In this document: positions 16,672 to 25,045 of the stretch, piece by piece
How positions within the stretch are numbered: position 1 is the first letter of the stretch
Layout of the letters: every line of letters begins with the position of its first letter
NCBI GenBank assembly: GCA_044425575.1
Contig: JAWXVE010000011.1
Span: 1-42,666 of the forward strand
Origin: JAWXVE01 sp044425575
GTDB taxonomy: Bacteria; Bacillota; Clostridia; Lachnospirales; Lachnospiraceae
Direction of reading: 5' to 3'
Length of the DNA: 42,666 bases
Program-made: the position numbers and the translations under genes
Notes under the pieces: model-generated
Seen by the model: only the letters and a program-made list of their open reading frames with translations
Database searches by the model: none
What the model was told of the DNA's origin: nothing

Positions 16672-17058
16672 ATGGATAACAATCAATTGAATGACCAAGG
16701 GATGAATGATATGCAGGCGAATCAGCCATATGTGGAGCAAGGACAATATAGTGATGCACCAGTTTATGCAGATGATAGCGTGCAACCACAAGTTGTCAAC
16801 CAAAGTGCAGAAGTGCCACAATTAGAAGAACCAGTATCAATGGGAGAGTGGATGATTAGTTTATTAATTATATCAATTCCATGTGTAGGGTTAATTATGA
16901 TGTTTGTGTGGGCGTTTAACAAGTCCGAGAAGAAGTCAAAGTCCAATTATTTTAAGGCAGCGTTGCTGTATGCAGCAATTATGACAGCGGTATATGTGCT
17001 CTTTTATATTGGAATGTTTGTGATATATGGAGCAGCTATGTTCGCTTCTTTTCAGTAG
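16672..17058 (+). CDS. Small two-helix membrane protein with Asn/Gln-rich N-terminal region
   Basis: The start at 16672 (MDNNQLNDQ, 128 residues) is chosen because GGGAGG lies 7 bases upstream; the in-frame ATG at 16651 includes that ribosome binding site. The first about 60 residues are polar, acidic and rich in N, Q and V. Then come GEWMISLLIISIPCVGLIM and, after a basic KSEKKSKSNYFK loop, a second membrane helix. Proteins of this layout are common and uncharacterised in Clostridia. It is the last gene before a terminator and probably shares the transcript of the DUF2752 gene. Confidence 0.7.
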   Translation: MDNNQLNDQGMNDMQANQPYVEQGQYSDAPVYADDSVQPQVVNQSAEVPQLEEPVSMGEWMISLLIISIPCVGLIMMFVWAFNKSEKKSKSNYFKAALLYAAIMTAVYVLFYIGMFVIYGAAMFASFQ

Positions 17059-17120
17059 ATGGGGAAAACGAATTTGGCTTATCATAATCTCGTGGAACCA
17101 TTTAATAGAATGCTATAATT

Positions 17121-17157
17121 AAAAAGAACTTCCCTTTTCAAGTGGAAGTTCTTTTTT
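17121..17157. terminator. Bidirectional terminator
   Basis: AAAAAGAACTTCC (17121-17133) pairs with GGAAGTTCTTTTTT (17144-17157) around a 10-base loop. T-tracts occur on both strands, serving the plus-strand cluster and the converging methyltransferase gene. Confidence 0.88.
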
Positions 17158-17173
17158 GTGGGCAAAACTTACG

Positions 17174-18037
17174 TTATGACTGGGACCAACGTCCAGAAGC
17201 ACCACATGGTAAAATTAACCCGTTAGAAGATACAGGCAATCCAATCTCAGAAGCATCCACCACTCCGCCGTGGATAGGGGAAATAACAGATTGAATCATA
17301 TAAGATAAGACGGCAGGTTGCAATCCTGTTGTATAGGAATTAATTAGGAAAAACATGGCATCTTTAGAGAGCAATTTAGCAGTAAGTTCTATAAATGGAT
17401 AGATAGATTGTTCAATTTTCCAGATTTCCCCTTTTGGTCCCTTTCCGTAAGAAGGAGGATCCATAATAATTCCATCATACTTATTGCCGCGTCGAATTTC
17501 ACGTTCTACGAATTTTACGCAATCATCTACTAACCAACGAATAGAAGCCTCACCTAATCCAGAAGATAAGGCATTCTCTTTCGCCCAATTCACCATACCT
17601 TTGGAAGCATCCACATGTGTTACATGAGCACCTGCAGCTGCAGCGGCTAAGGTTGCACCTCCTGTATAAGCAAATAAATTCAATACTTTAAGTGGACGGT
17701 TGGCTTTTTTAATTAAGGAAGAACACCAATCCCAATTCGTTGCTTGCTCTGGAAATAGACCAGTATGTTTGAAATTAAAAGGTTTTAAATGAAAGGTGAG
17801 ATTGTTGTATTGAATGGTCCATTCTTGAGGCAAATTGAAAAATTCCCATTCGCCACCTCCCTTTGAGCTACGATGGTAGTGACCGTTCATTTGCTTCCAT
17901 TTTTTATGGTGTTTGGGGGTGTTCCAGATGACTTGAGGGTCTGGTCTGACTAAGATGTAATCTCCCCAACGTTCTAACTTCTCTCCATTCGAGGTATCGA
18001 TAACCTCATAATCCTTCCAATTGTCTGCAATCCACAT
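17174..18037 (-). CDS. Class I SAM-dependent methyltransferase, RlmI-like rRNA methyltransferase
   Basis: The 287-residue protein has the SAM-binding motif LNLFAYTGGATL (119-130), a VDAS acidic motif II and the catalytic DPPSYGKG (193-200). This matches the 23S rRNA cytosine-C5 methyltransferase-like group (RlmI/RlmL C-terminal type), but there is no N-terminal PUA domain. Instead there is an about 85-residue N-terminal region containing GHYHRSSKGGGEWEFF. The RBS AAGGAG lies close before the ATG. It stands alone, facing the terminator at 17121-17157. The target base is not determined. Methylation of another RNA is possible, but a protein target is less likely because of the DPPSY motif. Confidence 0.75.
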   Translation of the reverse strand: MWIADNWKDYEVIDTSNGEKLERWGDYILVRPDPQVIWNTPKHHKKWKQMNGHYHRSSKGGGEWEFFNLPQEWTIQYNNLTFHLKPFNFKHTGLFPEQATNWDWCSSLIKKANRPLKVLNLFAYTGGATLAAAAAGAHVTHVDASKGMVNWAKENALSSGLGEASIRWLVDDCVKFVEREIRRGNKYDGIIMDPPSYGKGPKGEIWKIEQSIYPFIELTAKLLSKDAMFFLINSYTTGLQPAVLSYMIQSVISPIHGGVVDASEIGLPVSSNGLILPCGASGRWSQS

Positions 18038-18183
18038 TATGTAATATCTCCTTATCTATCTACATCTAGATTTAAAAACCTTCGATATAAATATCATTTA
18101 TATGCAAGTCATTAATCTAGGGTATATATTACAGAATTCGTAAGGGAAAAGCAACATAAGAATGAAAGGATTAAAACTATTTC

Positions 18184-18212
18184 TTGTCAAATGCCATAAA
18201 ATATAATAGAAT
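18184..18212 (+). promoter_or_regulatory. Promoter of the PrsA-like gene
   Basis: TTGTCA (18184-18189) and TAGAAT (18207-18212) are 17 bases apart, about 25 bases before the start codon. A TATAAT at 18202-18207 is also present but would give only a 12-base spacer. Confidence 0.5.
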
Positions 18213-18237
18213 TAGATATCGTAAATAAGGGAAAGGA

Positions 18238-19437
18238 ATGGATATTATCATGGCAAAAGAGCAACAATCGAAAGAAAAAGTAGTAACGAAGTACGAACAG
18301 AAAATGGCAGCTAGAAAGCTTGCGGAAGAAAAAGATAAAAAAGAGCAGAAATTAATGAAGTTAGGAGCAATTGCTGTCTTAATCATAGTGATCGCAATTG
18401 TTGGAGGTAGTGTTGGATATTCGATTTATTCGAAACAACAAGCTCTTACCCAGCCATATGTTCAACTTGGGGAAGAAATCGTGACACAACAGGAATACGA
18501 TTTTTATTATGCATATACGGTAAATGGGTATGTATCGGTATATGGAGACTTAGTATCTTTAATGGGATTTGATACATCAACCTCTCATAGTGCACAACTC
18601 TATTCGGATGAACTTACTTGGAAAGATTACTTCGACAGCATGGCCATTGATTGGATGATAGAAGTAATCGCATTATATAATGATGGACAAGAGGCAGGAT
18701 TTACCTATGATGCAAGTACAGATTTAGCAACATTCCAGACAAATCTGGAAACGGCAATAGAGGAATCTGGTTACACAGAAGAAGCGTATTACAAAGCGGC
18801 ATATGGAGAATATGCAGATAAAGAAGTAGTGTTTGCCTTGCAAGAGAAAGCGATTTATGCGGAAGCATACTTGGCTCACCTGTCAACTATTCAAGAAGTT
18901 TCTCAAGATGATATAGAAGAACGTTATGCGTCTGACTCTTCCGCATATGACAGTGTTGATTTCTATTTATTCACAGCACTTACGGAGCTTACGACTGATT
19001 CTACCGATGAAGAGGTGGAAGCTCAATTGGCGATTTCCTTAGAGACCGTTGAAGAGTATCGTAGTAGATATGAGGCTGGGGAAAGTTTTGAGGATTTAAG
19101 TGTAGAGTATGCGTCAGAGACTACACTATCTTCTTATGAAGAAAATGGCGGATTTTTCCAAGGGTATAGAATCGACGGCCTCATTGAAGATGGCGTGGAT
19201 TGGCTCTATGATGAAGGCAGAGTATCGGGAGATACTGATATTATCTATAATGAATCTGCACAAAATTATGCAATCTATGTATTTATGGACCGCTATAAAG
19301 AAGATACCATTGATGAAGAAATTCAAACAACTATAATAAGTGAATTAGTAGCAGCTTACCTAGCAGATTTAGTGGCTAATTATGAGTTGGTAGACGTGAA
19401 TGGGAACTTCGCACATAATGATTTAATAGAACAGTAA
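18238..19437 (+). CDS. PrsA/SurA-like foldase with degenerate parvulin domain, membrane-anchored
   Basis: The 399-residue protein has a very basic and acidic cytosolic N-terminus, one membrane helix (about 42-63) and a large outer domain. Helical SurA/PrsA-like regions are followed by a segment resembling a parvulin peptidyl-prolyl isomerase: YRSRYEAGESFEDLSVEYAS, then NGGFFQGYRIDGLIEDGVD and an IYVFMDRY end strand. Several parvulin active-site positions seem absent, so it may act as a chaperone only. The ATG at 18238 has an AAGGGA 5 bases upstream. The ATG at 18250 (MAKEQQ) is an equally plausible start, giving 395 residues. The likely job is folding exported proteins. The assignment rests on layout more than on strong motifs. 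Confidence 0.6.
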   Translation: MDIIMAKEQQSKEKVVTKYEQKMAARKLAEEKDKKEQKLMKLGAIAVLIIVIAIVGGSVGYSIYSKQQALTQPYVQLGEEIVTQQEYDFYYAYTVNGYVSVYGDLVSLMGFDTSTSHSAQLYSDELTWKDYFDSMAIDWMIEVIALYNDGQEAGFTYDASTDLATFQTNLETAIEESGYTEEAYYKAAYGEYADKEVVFALQEKAIYAEAYLAHLSTIQEVSQDDIEERYASDSSAYDSVDFYLFTALTELTTDSTDEEVEAQLAISLETVEEYRSRYEAGESFEDLSVEYASETTLSSYEENGGFFQGYRIDGLIEDGVDWLYDEGRVSGDTDIIYNESAQNYAIYVFMDRYKEDTIDEEIQTTIISELVAAYLADLVANYELVDVNGNFAHNDLIEQ

Positions 19438-19448
19438 ATCTAATATAG

Positions 19449-19479
19449 GACAATTTGTCTCTTGCGGTTTCAAATTGTC
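19449..19479 (+). promoter_or_regulatory. Hairpin between the PrsA-like gene and putP
   Basis: GACAATTTG (19449-19457) and CAAATTGTC (19471-19479) form a perfect 9-bp stem with a 13-base loop. No T-tract follows, so it is more likely a regulatory or RNA-stability element than a terminator. It ends 26 bases before the putP ATG. Confidence 0.4.
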
Positions 19480-19505
19480 AGGTTGAGAGAAAGTAAGGGG
19501 TTAGT

Positions 19506-21050
19506 ATGAGTGATGCAATAGGTTGGATTATGCTTTCATTTGTGATTTACTTATCAGGGATGGTAATAATAGGTGTGTGGTGTGCAAGAAAGACAGAGAG
19601 TTCGGAAGATTATTTCTTGGGCGGCAGAAGACTTGGAGGATTTGTAGCTGCTTTATCAGCACAAGCATCTGATATGAGCGGTTGGCTGTTAATGGGATTG
19701 CCAGGATCCATTTATGCGTATGGAACAGGACAAGCATGGATCGCAATTGGGCTGTTTGCAGGAACTGTATGCAATTGGCTGTTTATTTCTAGGAGGTTGC
19801 GACGCTATACAATTAGAGCCAATAACGCATTGACGCTTCCTACATATTTTGAAAACAGATTTCATGATAAGAAGAGAATTCTCTTGTTAGTTTCATCCAT
19901 TACCATCGTTATTTTCTTCTTGGTCTATACAGCATCTGCTTTGGCAGCAGGAGGTAAATTGTTTAATTCAGTATTCGGAGTAGATTACACCGTGGCACTT
20001 ACCATAGGAGCAGTTGTAATCCTTGCTTATACATTAATGGGTGGATTCATAGCTGTGTGTACCACGGATTTCATACAGGGAATGCTCATGTTAGCGGGAT
20101 TGTTAGTGGTTCCCATTGTAGCGTATGCCAGTATTGGGGCAGAGAATATTATGCCTATATTAGAAGAAACAGGAGTGACTGGTGGTGCAGATGATTATAT
20201 GAATCTCTTCTATAATAACGGAGAACCGTATACATTTGTGCAGATTTTATCTCAATTAGCATGGGGGCTAGGTTACTGCGGTATGCCACATATTTTAGTT
20301 AGATTTATGGCAGTAAAGAATGAAAAAGAGTTAAATAAATCAAAAAGTGTTGCTATTTTATGGGTGGCTCTTTCGTTAATCTTTGCATGCATCATTGGGG
20401 TAGTGGGACGAGCTTATCTCTACCCAGCGATATTAGAAGGTTCTACGACGGAAAATGTTTTTATTGATATGATTATTAAAGTATTTACAGAAACATTATC
20501 AATGCCGTTAATTGGTGGTTTATTCTTGTGTGGCATCTTGGCTGCGATTATGTCTACGGCTGATTCCCAATTACTTGTAAGCGCATCAAGTGTGGCAGAA
20601 GATATTTACAAGGGTGTATTGAACAAGAATGCAAATGATAAGAAGGTGCTTCGCATGAGCCGTTGTACCGTAGTAGTAATTGCAATTATTGCTTACTTGA
20701 TTGCATTAAATCCCAATAGTTCTATTATGGGACTTGTATCAAATGCTTGGGCAGGTCTTGGTTCCGCATTTGGACCAATTGTAATTTTATCTCTATTTTG
20801 GAATAGAACCAATTTAGCAGGTGCCGTAGCAGGTATTAGTGCAGGCGCTATAACGGTACTAGTGTGGGATTACCTGCCAATTGTAAATGGCACTTCTATT
20901 GGTACTGCAACAGGAATTTACTCTCTGCTTATTGGGTTTACGATTAGTATAGTAGCAATTGTAATTGCAAGTCTTGTAACAAAGGAGCCATCAATGGAGA
21001 TCTTGCGAGAATTTGATGATGTTAAATCAGGGAATGTAGAAGGCTTATAA
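19506..21050 (+). CDS. putP: Sodium/proline symporter
   Basis: The 514-residue polytopic protein of the SSS family imports proline with sodium. SAQASDMSGWLLMGLPG (51-67) matches the TM2 region of PutP, and D56 corresponds to the sodium-site aspartate (D55 in E. coli). STADSQLLVSAS, later in the chain, is the TM9 sodium-site segment. FLGGRRLGG (37-45) is the usual first-loop motif. About 13 membrane helices are visible, and the length is normal for PutP. AAGGGG precedes the ATG by about 7 bases. It stands alone between a hairpin and the S10-operon promoter. Proline specificity follows from overall similarity; a related amino-acid or solute specificity is possible. Confidence 0.88.
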   Translation: MSDAIGWIMLSFVIYLSGMVIIGVWCARKTESSEDYFLGGRRLGGFVAALSAQASDMSGWLLMGLPGSIYAYGTGQAWIAIGLFAGTVCNWLFISRRLRRYTIRANNALTLPTYFENRFHDKKRILLLVSSITIVIFFLVYTASALAAGGKLFNSVFGVDYTVALTIGAVVILAYTLMGGFIAVCTTDFIQGMLMLAGLLVVPIVAYASIGAENIMPILEETGVTGGADDYMNLFYNNGEPYTFVQILSQLAWGLGYCGMPHILVRFMAVKNEKELNKSKSVAILWVALSLIFACIIGVVGRAYLYPAILEGSTTENVFIDMIIKVFTETLSMPLIGGLFLCGILAAIMSTADSQLLVSASSVAEDIYKGVLNKNANDKKVLRMSRCTVVVIAIIAYLIALNPNSSIMGLVSNAWAGLGSAFGPIVILSLFWNRTNLAGAVAGISAGAITVLVWDYLPIVNGTSIGTATGIYSLLIGFTISIVAIVIASLVTKEPSMEILREFDDVKSGNVEGL

Positions 21051-21092
21051 AAGCCCACTATTATAAAGAAGAAAAATAAAAATAAAAAACAC

Positions 21093-21121
21093 TTGCACAA
21101 TGACTTGTTATCATGTATACT
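21093..21121 (+). promoter_or_regulatory. Sigma-A promoter of the S10 ribosomal operon
   Basis: TTGCAC (21093-21098) and TATACT (21116-21121) are 17 bases apart and follow an A-rich stretch that could act as an UP element. The transcript would begin near 21128, giving a leader of about 245 nt before rpsJ. Confidence 0.75.
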
Positions 21122-21371
21122 AACTAAAGCTGTGACATGATAGCTGTGAAGCGTGAGGTTGTCGCTTAGCAATAAGCGAGTTTTCCGTGGAGCGAATGTC
21201 AGGGTCAATTATGACCCTAGTAACTGACGACAAGTCACTGTACAAATCATAACGTCTACTCAATGAAGTAGAAACAACGTGTGAGAACCTTTAGGACACA
21301 CACGGGAGAGTGTACAGTCACCGCTTGTCGTACTTAGTAATAAAAAGTGCGAAAAGGAGGCGACTTTTTTT
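21122..21371 (+). promoter_or_regulatory. Structured leader of the S10 operon
   Basis: This gene-free stretch can fold extensively. CGCTTA-GCAA-TAAGCG (21163-21178) has a GNRA tetraloop. AGGGTCA/TGACCCT (21201-21218) is perfect. A long-range two-part stem pairs CGACAAG (21228-21234) with CTTGTCG (21324-21330) and CTGTACA (21238-21244) with TGTACAG (21311-21317). It encloses CTACT/AGTAG (21256-21271) and CGTGTG/CACACG (21278-21304). The last element, AAAAAGT (21342-21348) with ACTTTTT (21363-21369), puts the AGGAGG of rpsJ in its loop. In other bacteria the S10 leader is a target of L4 autoregulation; that this leader works so is inference. Confidence 0.65.
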
Positions 21372-21689
21372 ATGGCAAATCAAGTAATGAGAATTACACT
21401 GAAAGCTTATGACCATCATTTAATTGATGCATCTGCCAAGAAAATTATCGAAACAGTGAAGAAGAATGGATCTCAAGTGAGTGGACCAGTGCCACTTCCA
21501 ACGAAGAAGGAAGTAGTTACAATCATTAGAGCGGTACACAAGTACAAAGATTCACGTGAGCAATTTGAACAAAGAACTCACAAAAGACTAATCGACATTA
21601 CAACACCAACACCTAAGACTGTTGATGCGTTGCAACGATTAGAAATGCCAGCAGGTATTCACATCGATATCAAAATGAAAAACAAATAA
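21372..21689 (+). CDS. rpsJ: 30S ribosomal protein S10 (NusE)
   Basis: This is the first gene of the superoperon. The 105-residue product carries the S10 signature GPVPLPTKKEVVTIIRAVHK and HKRLIDI, with the long hairpin loop that reaches the 30S head. S10 also works as NusE with NusB in antitermination. The AAGGAGG site precedes the ATG by about 11 bases and lies in the loop of a small U-tailed hairpin, so start access may be controlled. rplC follows after 90 bases. Confidence 0.98.
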   Translation: MANQVMRITLKAYDHHLIDASAKKIIETVKKNGSQVSGPVPLPTKKEVVTIIRAVHKYKDSREQFEQRTHKRLIDITTPTPKTVDALQRLEMPAGIHIDIKMKNK

Positions 21690-21779
21690 TAACAAACAAC
21701 CTTCTACACTAGATATGAATGCAACACCACTTATATGAGTAAGGATGTATTCCGCTATGTAGAACAAACAGGAGGAAAC

Positions 21780-22463
21780 ATGAAGAAAGCAATTTTAGCA
21801 ACAAAAGTCGGAATGACTCAAATCTTCGATGAAACTGGTGTTTTAATCCCGGTAACTGTTCTTCAAGCTGGACCATGCGTGGTAACACAAGTGAAGACAG
21901 TGGAAAATGACGGGTACAGTGCGGTGCAAGTGGGTTATGTTGATAAGAAGAATAAGATTATCAATAAAGACGCAGCGGGCAAGAAGAACATTGTGCACAG
22001 ACATGGAGTAACAAAAGCGGAACAAGGTCACTTTGCGAAAGCGGGCGTTAGCTCTAAGCGATTCGTAAGAGAATTGAAATTAGAAAATGCTTCAGAATAC
22101 GCATTAGCACAAGAAATAACAGCTGATATCTTTGCGGCTGGTGATAAAATTGATGCAAGTGCTATTTCAAAAGGAAAAGGTTTCCAAGGAGCAATTAAGA
22201 GACATGGACAATCAAGAGGACCTATGACTCATGGTTCTAAGTTCCACCGTCATGCGGGATCCAACGGTGCGTGTTCAAGTCCAAGTAAAGTTTTTAAAGG
22301 CAAGAAAATGCCAGGACATATGGGCTGCAAGCAAATTACAGTTCAAAACCTTGAAGTAGTAAGAGTGGATGCGGAGAAAAACTTACTATTAGTAAAAGGT
22401 GCAGTACCAGGACCTAAAAAAGCTTTAGTAACCGTTAAAGAATCAGTTAAGGTAGAAGCTTAA
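21780..22463 (+). CDS. rplC: 50S ribosomal protein L3
   Basis: The ATG at 21780 (MKKAILATKVGMTQIF) follows CAGGAGG by 5-6 bases and gives 227 residues. An in-frame ATG at 21735 lacks a ribosome binding site. The loop that reaches the peptidyl transferase centre is visible as SKGKGFQGAIKRHGQSRGP, followed by THGSKFHRHAGSNG and GKKMPGHMG. L3 is an early 50S assembly protein binding 23S rRNA. The length is slightly above that of E. coli L3 (209), due to the middle and C-terminal parts. Confidence 0.97.
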   Translation: MKKAILATKVGMTQIFDETGVLIPVTVLQAGPCVVTQVKTVENDGYSAVQVGYVDKKNKIINKDAAGKKNIVHRHGVTKAEQGHFAKAGVSSKRFVRELKLENASEYALAQEITADIFAAGDKIDASAISKGKGFQGAIKRHGQSRGPMTHGSKFHRHAGSNGACSSPSKVFKGKKMPGHMGCKQITVQNLEVVRVDAEKNLLLVKGAVPGPKKALVTVKESVKVEA

Positions 22464-22490
22464 TTTTAGGATGAAAGGAGGACCATTCAG

Positions 22491-23111
22491 ATGGCAAACG
22501 TATCTGTTTACAATATGGAAGGCAAAGAAGTTGGAACAATGGAATTAAATGATGCAATCTTCGGTGTAAAAGTAAATGAACACTTAGTGCATATGGCTGT
22601 TGTACAACAACTTGCAAATAACCGTCAAGGAACACAAAAAGCGAAAACACGCTCAGAGGTTTCTGGAGGCGGAAGAAAACCTTGGAGACAAAAGGGAACT
22701 GGACATGCAAGACAAGGTTCTACAAGATCACCACAATGGACAGGAGGTGGAGTTGTATTCGCTCCAACACCTAGAGATTATTCTTTTAAATTAAACAAGA
22801 AAGAAAAGAGAAGCGCATTGAAATCTGCTCTAACAAGTCGATTAGCTGCCAATAAATTAATCGTAGTAGATGAGTTGAAATTCGATGAGATTAAAACGAA
22901 GAATTTCCAAGCAGTATTGAACAATCTCAACGTTAGAAAAGCATTGGTTGTATTAGATGACAATGATCAAAATGTTGTATTGTCTGCAAGAAATATCCCG
23001 ACAGTTCGCACAACCCTTACAAATACTATCAGTGTATATGATGTAATGAGAGGTGGAACTATTATTTTAACAAAAGCCGCTGTGGCAACGATTGAGGAGG
23101 TGTACGCATAA
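22491..23111 (+). CDS. rplD: 50S ribosomal protein L4
   Basis: The 206-residue product has the extended tunnel loop RKPWRQKGTGHARQGSTRSP followed by GGGVVFAP, the region known for macrolide-resistance mutations, here without obvious change. L4 binds 23S rRNA and in several bacteria represses its own operon through the S10 leader, which makes the structured leader at 21122-21371 relevant. AAAGGAGG precedes the ATG. Its stop codon overlaps the rplW start by one base. Confidence 0.98.
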   Translation: MANVSVYNMEGKEVGTMELNDAIFGVKVNEHLVHMAVVQQLANNRQGTQKAKTRSEVSGGGRKPWRQKGTGHARQGSTRSPQWTGGGVVFAPTPRDYSFKLNKKEKRSALKSALTSRLAANKLIVVDELKFDEIKTKNFQAVLNNLNVRKALVVLDDNDQNVVLSARNIPTVRTTLTNTISVYDVMRGGTIILTKAAVATIEEVYA

Positions 23112-23410
23112 TGGCAGATATTAAATATTATGATGTAATCCTTAAGCCGGTAGTAACGGAAAGAAGTATGGCTGGTATGGCTGAAAAGAAATATACGTTT
23201 CTAGTACATCCTCAAGCAAACAAAAGCCAAATCAAAGAAGCAGTTGAGAAGATGTTTGCGGGTACAAAGGTAAGTCGAGTAAATACGATGAACTTAGATG
23301 GTAAGACAAAGAGACGTGGAAGAACTTTTGGTAAGACATCAAAAACAAAGAAAGCGATTGTGTTTTTAACACAAGACAGCAAAGATATCGAAATTTTCAG
23401 TGGACTATAA
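23111..23410 (+). CDS. rplW: 50S ribosomal protein L23
   Basis: The 99-residue product begins with YDVILKPVVTERSM and contains the KYTFLVHPQANKSQIKEAVE and VNTMNLDGKTKRRGR segments of L23, which lies at the tunnel exit and docks trigger factor and SRP. It is coupled to rplD by a one-base overlap (TAATG), and GGAGG lies inside the end of rplD. Confidence 0.97.
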   Translation: MADIKYYDVILKPVVTERSMAGMAEKKYTFLVHPQANKSQIKEAVEKMFAGTKVSRVNTMNLDGKTKRRGRTFGKTSKTKKAIVFLTQDSKDIEIFSGL

Positions 23411-23443
23411 AAGAGGCAAAGTAAAGTTAAAGGAGATACGAAG

Positions 23444-24286
23444 ATGGGTATAAAAACATATAATCCGTATACACCTTCTAGAAGACAAATGACAGGTTCA
23501 GATTTCGCAGAAATCACTAAGAAAGAACCAGAAAAAGCCCTTTGCGAGTCGTTAAGTAAGAATGCTGGTCGTAACAACCAAGGTAAGATTACTGTAAGAC
23601 ATCGTGGTGGTGGGTCTAGAAGAAAATATAGAATTATTGATTTTAAGAGAAGAAAAGATGGGATTAATGCAACCGTAATTGGTATTGAATACGATCCAAA
23701 TAGAACCGCAAACATTGCACTCATTTGTTATGATGATGGTGAAAAGGCATACATTCTTGCACCGGAAGGTTTGACAGATGGCATGAAAGTTATGAATGGA
23801 CCAGAAGCTGAAGTACGAGTTGGCAACTGTTTACCGCTGTCAGACATTCCAGTAGGTACTCAAGTACACAACGTTGAATTATATCCTGGCAAGGGTGGAC
23901 AAATGGTTCGTTCCGCAGGTAACAGTGCACAGTTAATGGCGAAGGAAGGCAAGTATGCAACACTTAGATTACCTTCTGGTGAAATGAGAATGGTACCAAT
24001 TATTTGTAGAGCATCTATTGGTGTTGTAGGAAATGGTGACCATAGCCTTATTAACATTGGTAAAGCAGGACGTAAGCGTCACATGGGTATTAGACCTACC
24101 GTTCGTGGTTCTGTTATGAATCCAAACGACCATCCACACGGTGGTGGTGAAGGAAAGACAGGTATTGGACGTCCAGGTCCAAGCACACCTTGGGGCAAGC
24201 CAGCTCTTGGACTTAAGACTAGAAAGAAAAAGAAACAATCTAATAAGTTGATAGTTAGAAGAAGAGACGGTAGAGCTATTAAATAA
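23444..24286 (+). CDS. rplB: 50S ribosomal protein L2
   Basis: The 280-residue product has usual length. It shows the RNA-binding N-terminal part GRNNQGKITVRHRGGG, YDPNRTANIALI, and the C-terminal GSVMNPNDHPHGGGEG, whose histidine is near the peptidyl transferase centre and intersubunit bridge. GRPGPSTPWGKPALG follows. AAAGGAGA stands 7 bases before the ATG. The gene lies between rplW and rpsS as in all S10 operons. Confidence 0.98.
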   Translation: MGIKTYNPYTPSRRQMTGSDFAEITKKEPEKALCESLSKNAGRNNQGKITVRHRGGGSRRKYRIIDFKRRKDGINATVIGIEYDPNRTANIALICYDDGEKAYILAPEGLTDGMKVMNGPEAEVRVGNCLPLSDIPVGTQVHNVELYPGKGGQMVRSAGNSAQLMAKEGKYATLRLPSGEMRMVPIICRASIGVVGNGDHSLINIGKAGRKRHMGIRPTVRGSVMNPNDHPHGGGEGKTGIGRPGPSTPWGKPALGLKTRKKKKQSNKLIVRRRDGRAIK

Positions 24287-24300
24287 TAGGAGGAAAGACA

Positions 24301-24582
24301 ATGGCAAGATCGCTTAAAAAAGGACCATTCGCAGATAAAAGCTTACTTAAAAAAGTAGATGCTATGAATGCGGAAGGCAATAAACAAGTAATTAAAACTT
24401 GGTCTCGTCGTTCTACAATTTTCCCAACATTTGTTGGACTTACAATTGCAGTACACGACGGAAGAAAACATGTGCCTGTATATGTTACAGAAGATATGGT
24501 TGGACATAAGCTTGGTGAGTTTGTTGCAACAAGAACTTACAGAGGACATGGAAAAGACGAAAAGAAATCAAGAGTAAGATAA
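24301..24582 (+). CDS. rpsS: 30S ribosomal protein S19
   Basis: The 93-residue product starts MARSLKKGPFADKSLLKKV and contains RRSTIFPTFVGLTIAVHDG and EFVATRTYRGH, the standard S19 blocks in the 30S head next to S13. TAGGAGG precedes the ATG by 7 bases. The distance to rplV is 66 bases, slightly long for this operon but without visible structure. Confidence 0.98.
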   Translation: MARSLKKGPFADKSLLKKVDAMNAEGNKQVIKTWSRRSTIFPTFVGLTIAVHDGRKHVPVYVTEDMVGHKLGEFVATRTYRGHGKDEKKSRVR

Positions 24583-24648
24583 TTAACTTGGTACGATAAG
24601 TACAATGCAGTCATATAGAAGACTGTCAAATTGAAAGGAGGACTTGAA

Positions 24649-25035
24649 ATGGCAAAAGGACATAGATCCCAGATTAAAAGAGAGAGAAATGCCAATAAAG
24701 ATACTAGACCATCTGCAAAATTATCATATGCAAGAGTATCGGTACAAAAAGCGTGTTTCGTATTAGATGCCATTAGAGGTAAGGATGTGCAATCGGCACT
24801 TGGATTGTTAGAATATAATCCAAGATATGCATCAAGCATTATTAAAAAATTATTAGAATCAGCAATCGCAAATGCTGAAAATAATAACGGTATGAATGTT
24901 GAAAACCTATACATCGCTGAGTGCTATGCGAACAAGGGGCCGACAATGAAGCGTGTAAGACCAAGAGCACAAGGTAGAGCTTATAGAATAGAAAAACGTA
25001 TGAGCCACATTTCAGTTGTGCTTGACGAGAGATAG
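24649..25035 (+). CDS. rplV: 50S ribosomal protein L22
   Basis: The ATG at 24649 (MAKGHRSQIKR) follows AAAGGAGG by 7 bases, giving 128 residues; an ATG 18 bases earlier lies upstream of that site. The tunnel-lining hairpin with GPTMKRVRPRAQGRAYRIEK is present and looks normal, with no insertion at the site linked to macrolide resistance. The stop is 10 bases before the rpsC start. Confidence 0.97.
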   Translation: MAKGHRSQIKRERNANKDTRPSAKLSYARVSVQKACFVLDAIRGKDVQSALGLLEYNPRYASSIIKKLLESAIANAENNNGMNVENLYIAECYANKGPTMKRVRPRAQGRAYRIEKRMSHISVVLDER

Positions 25036-25045
25036 GAGGAAGAGT

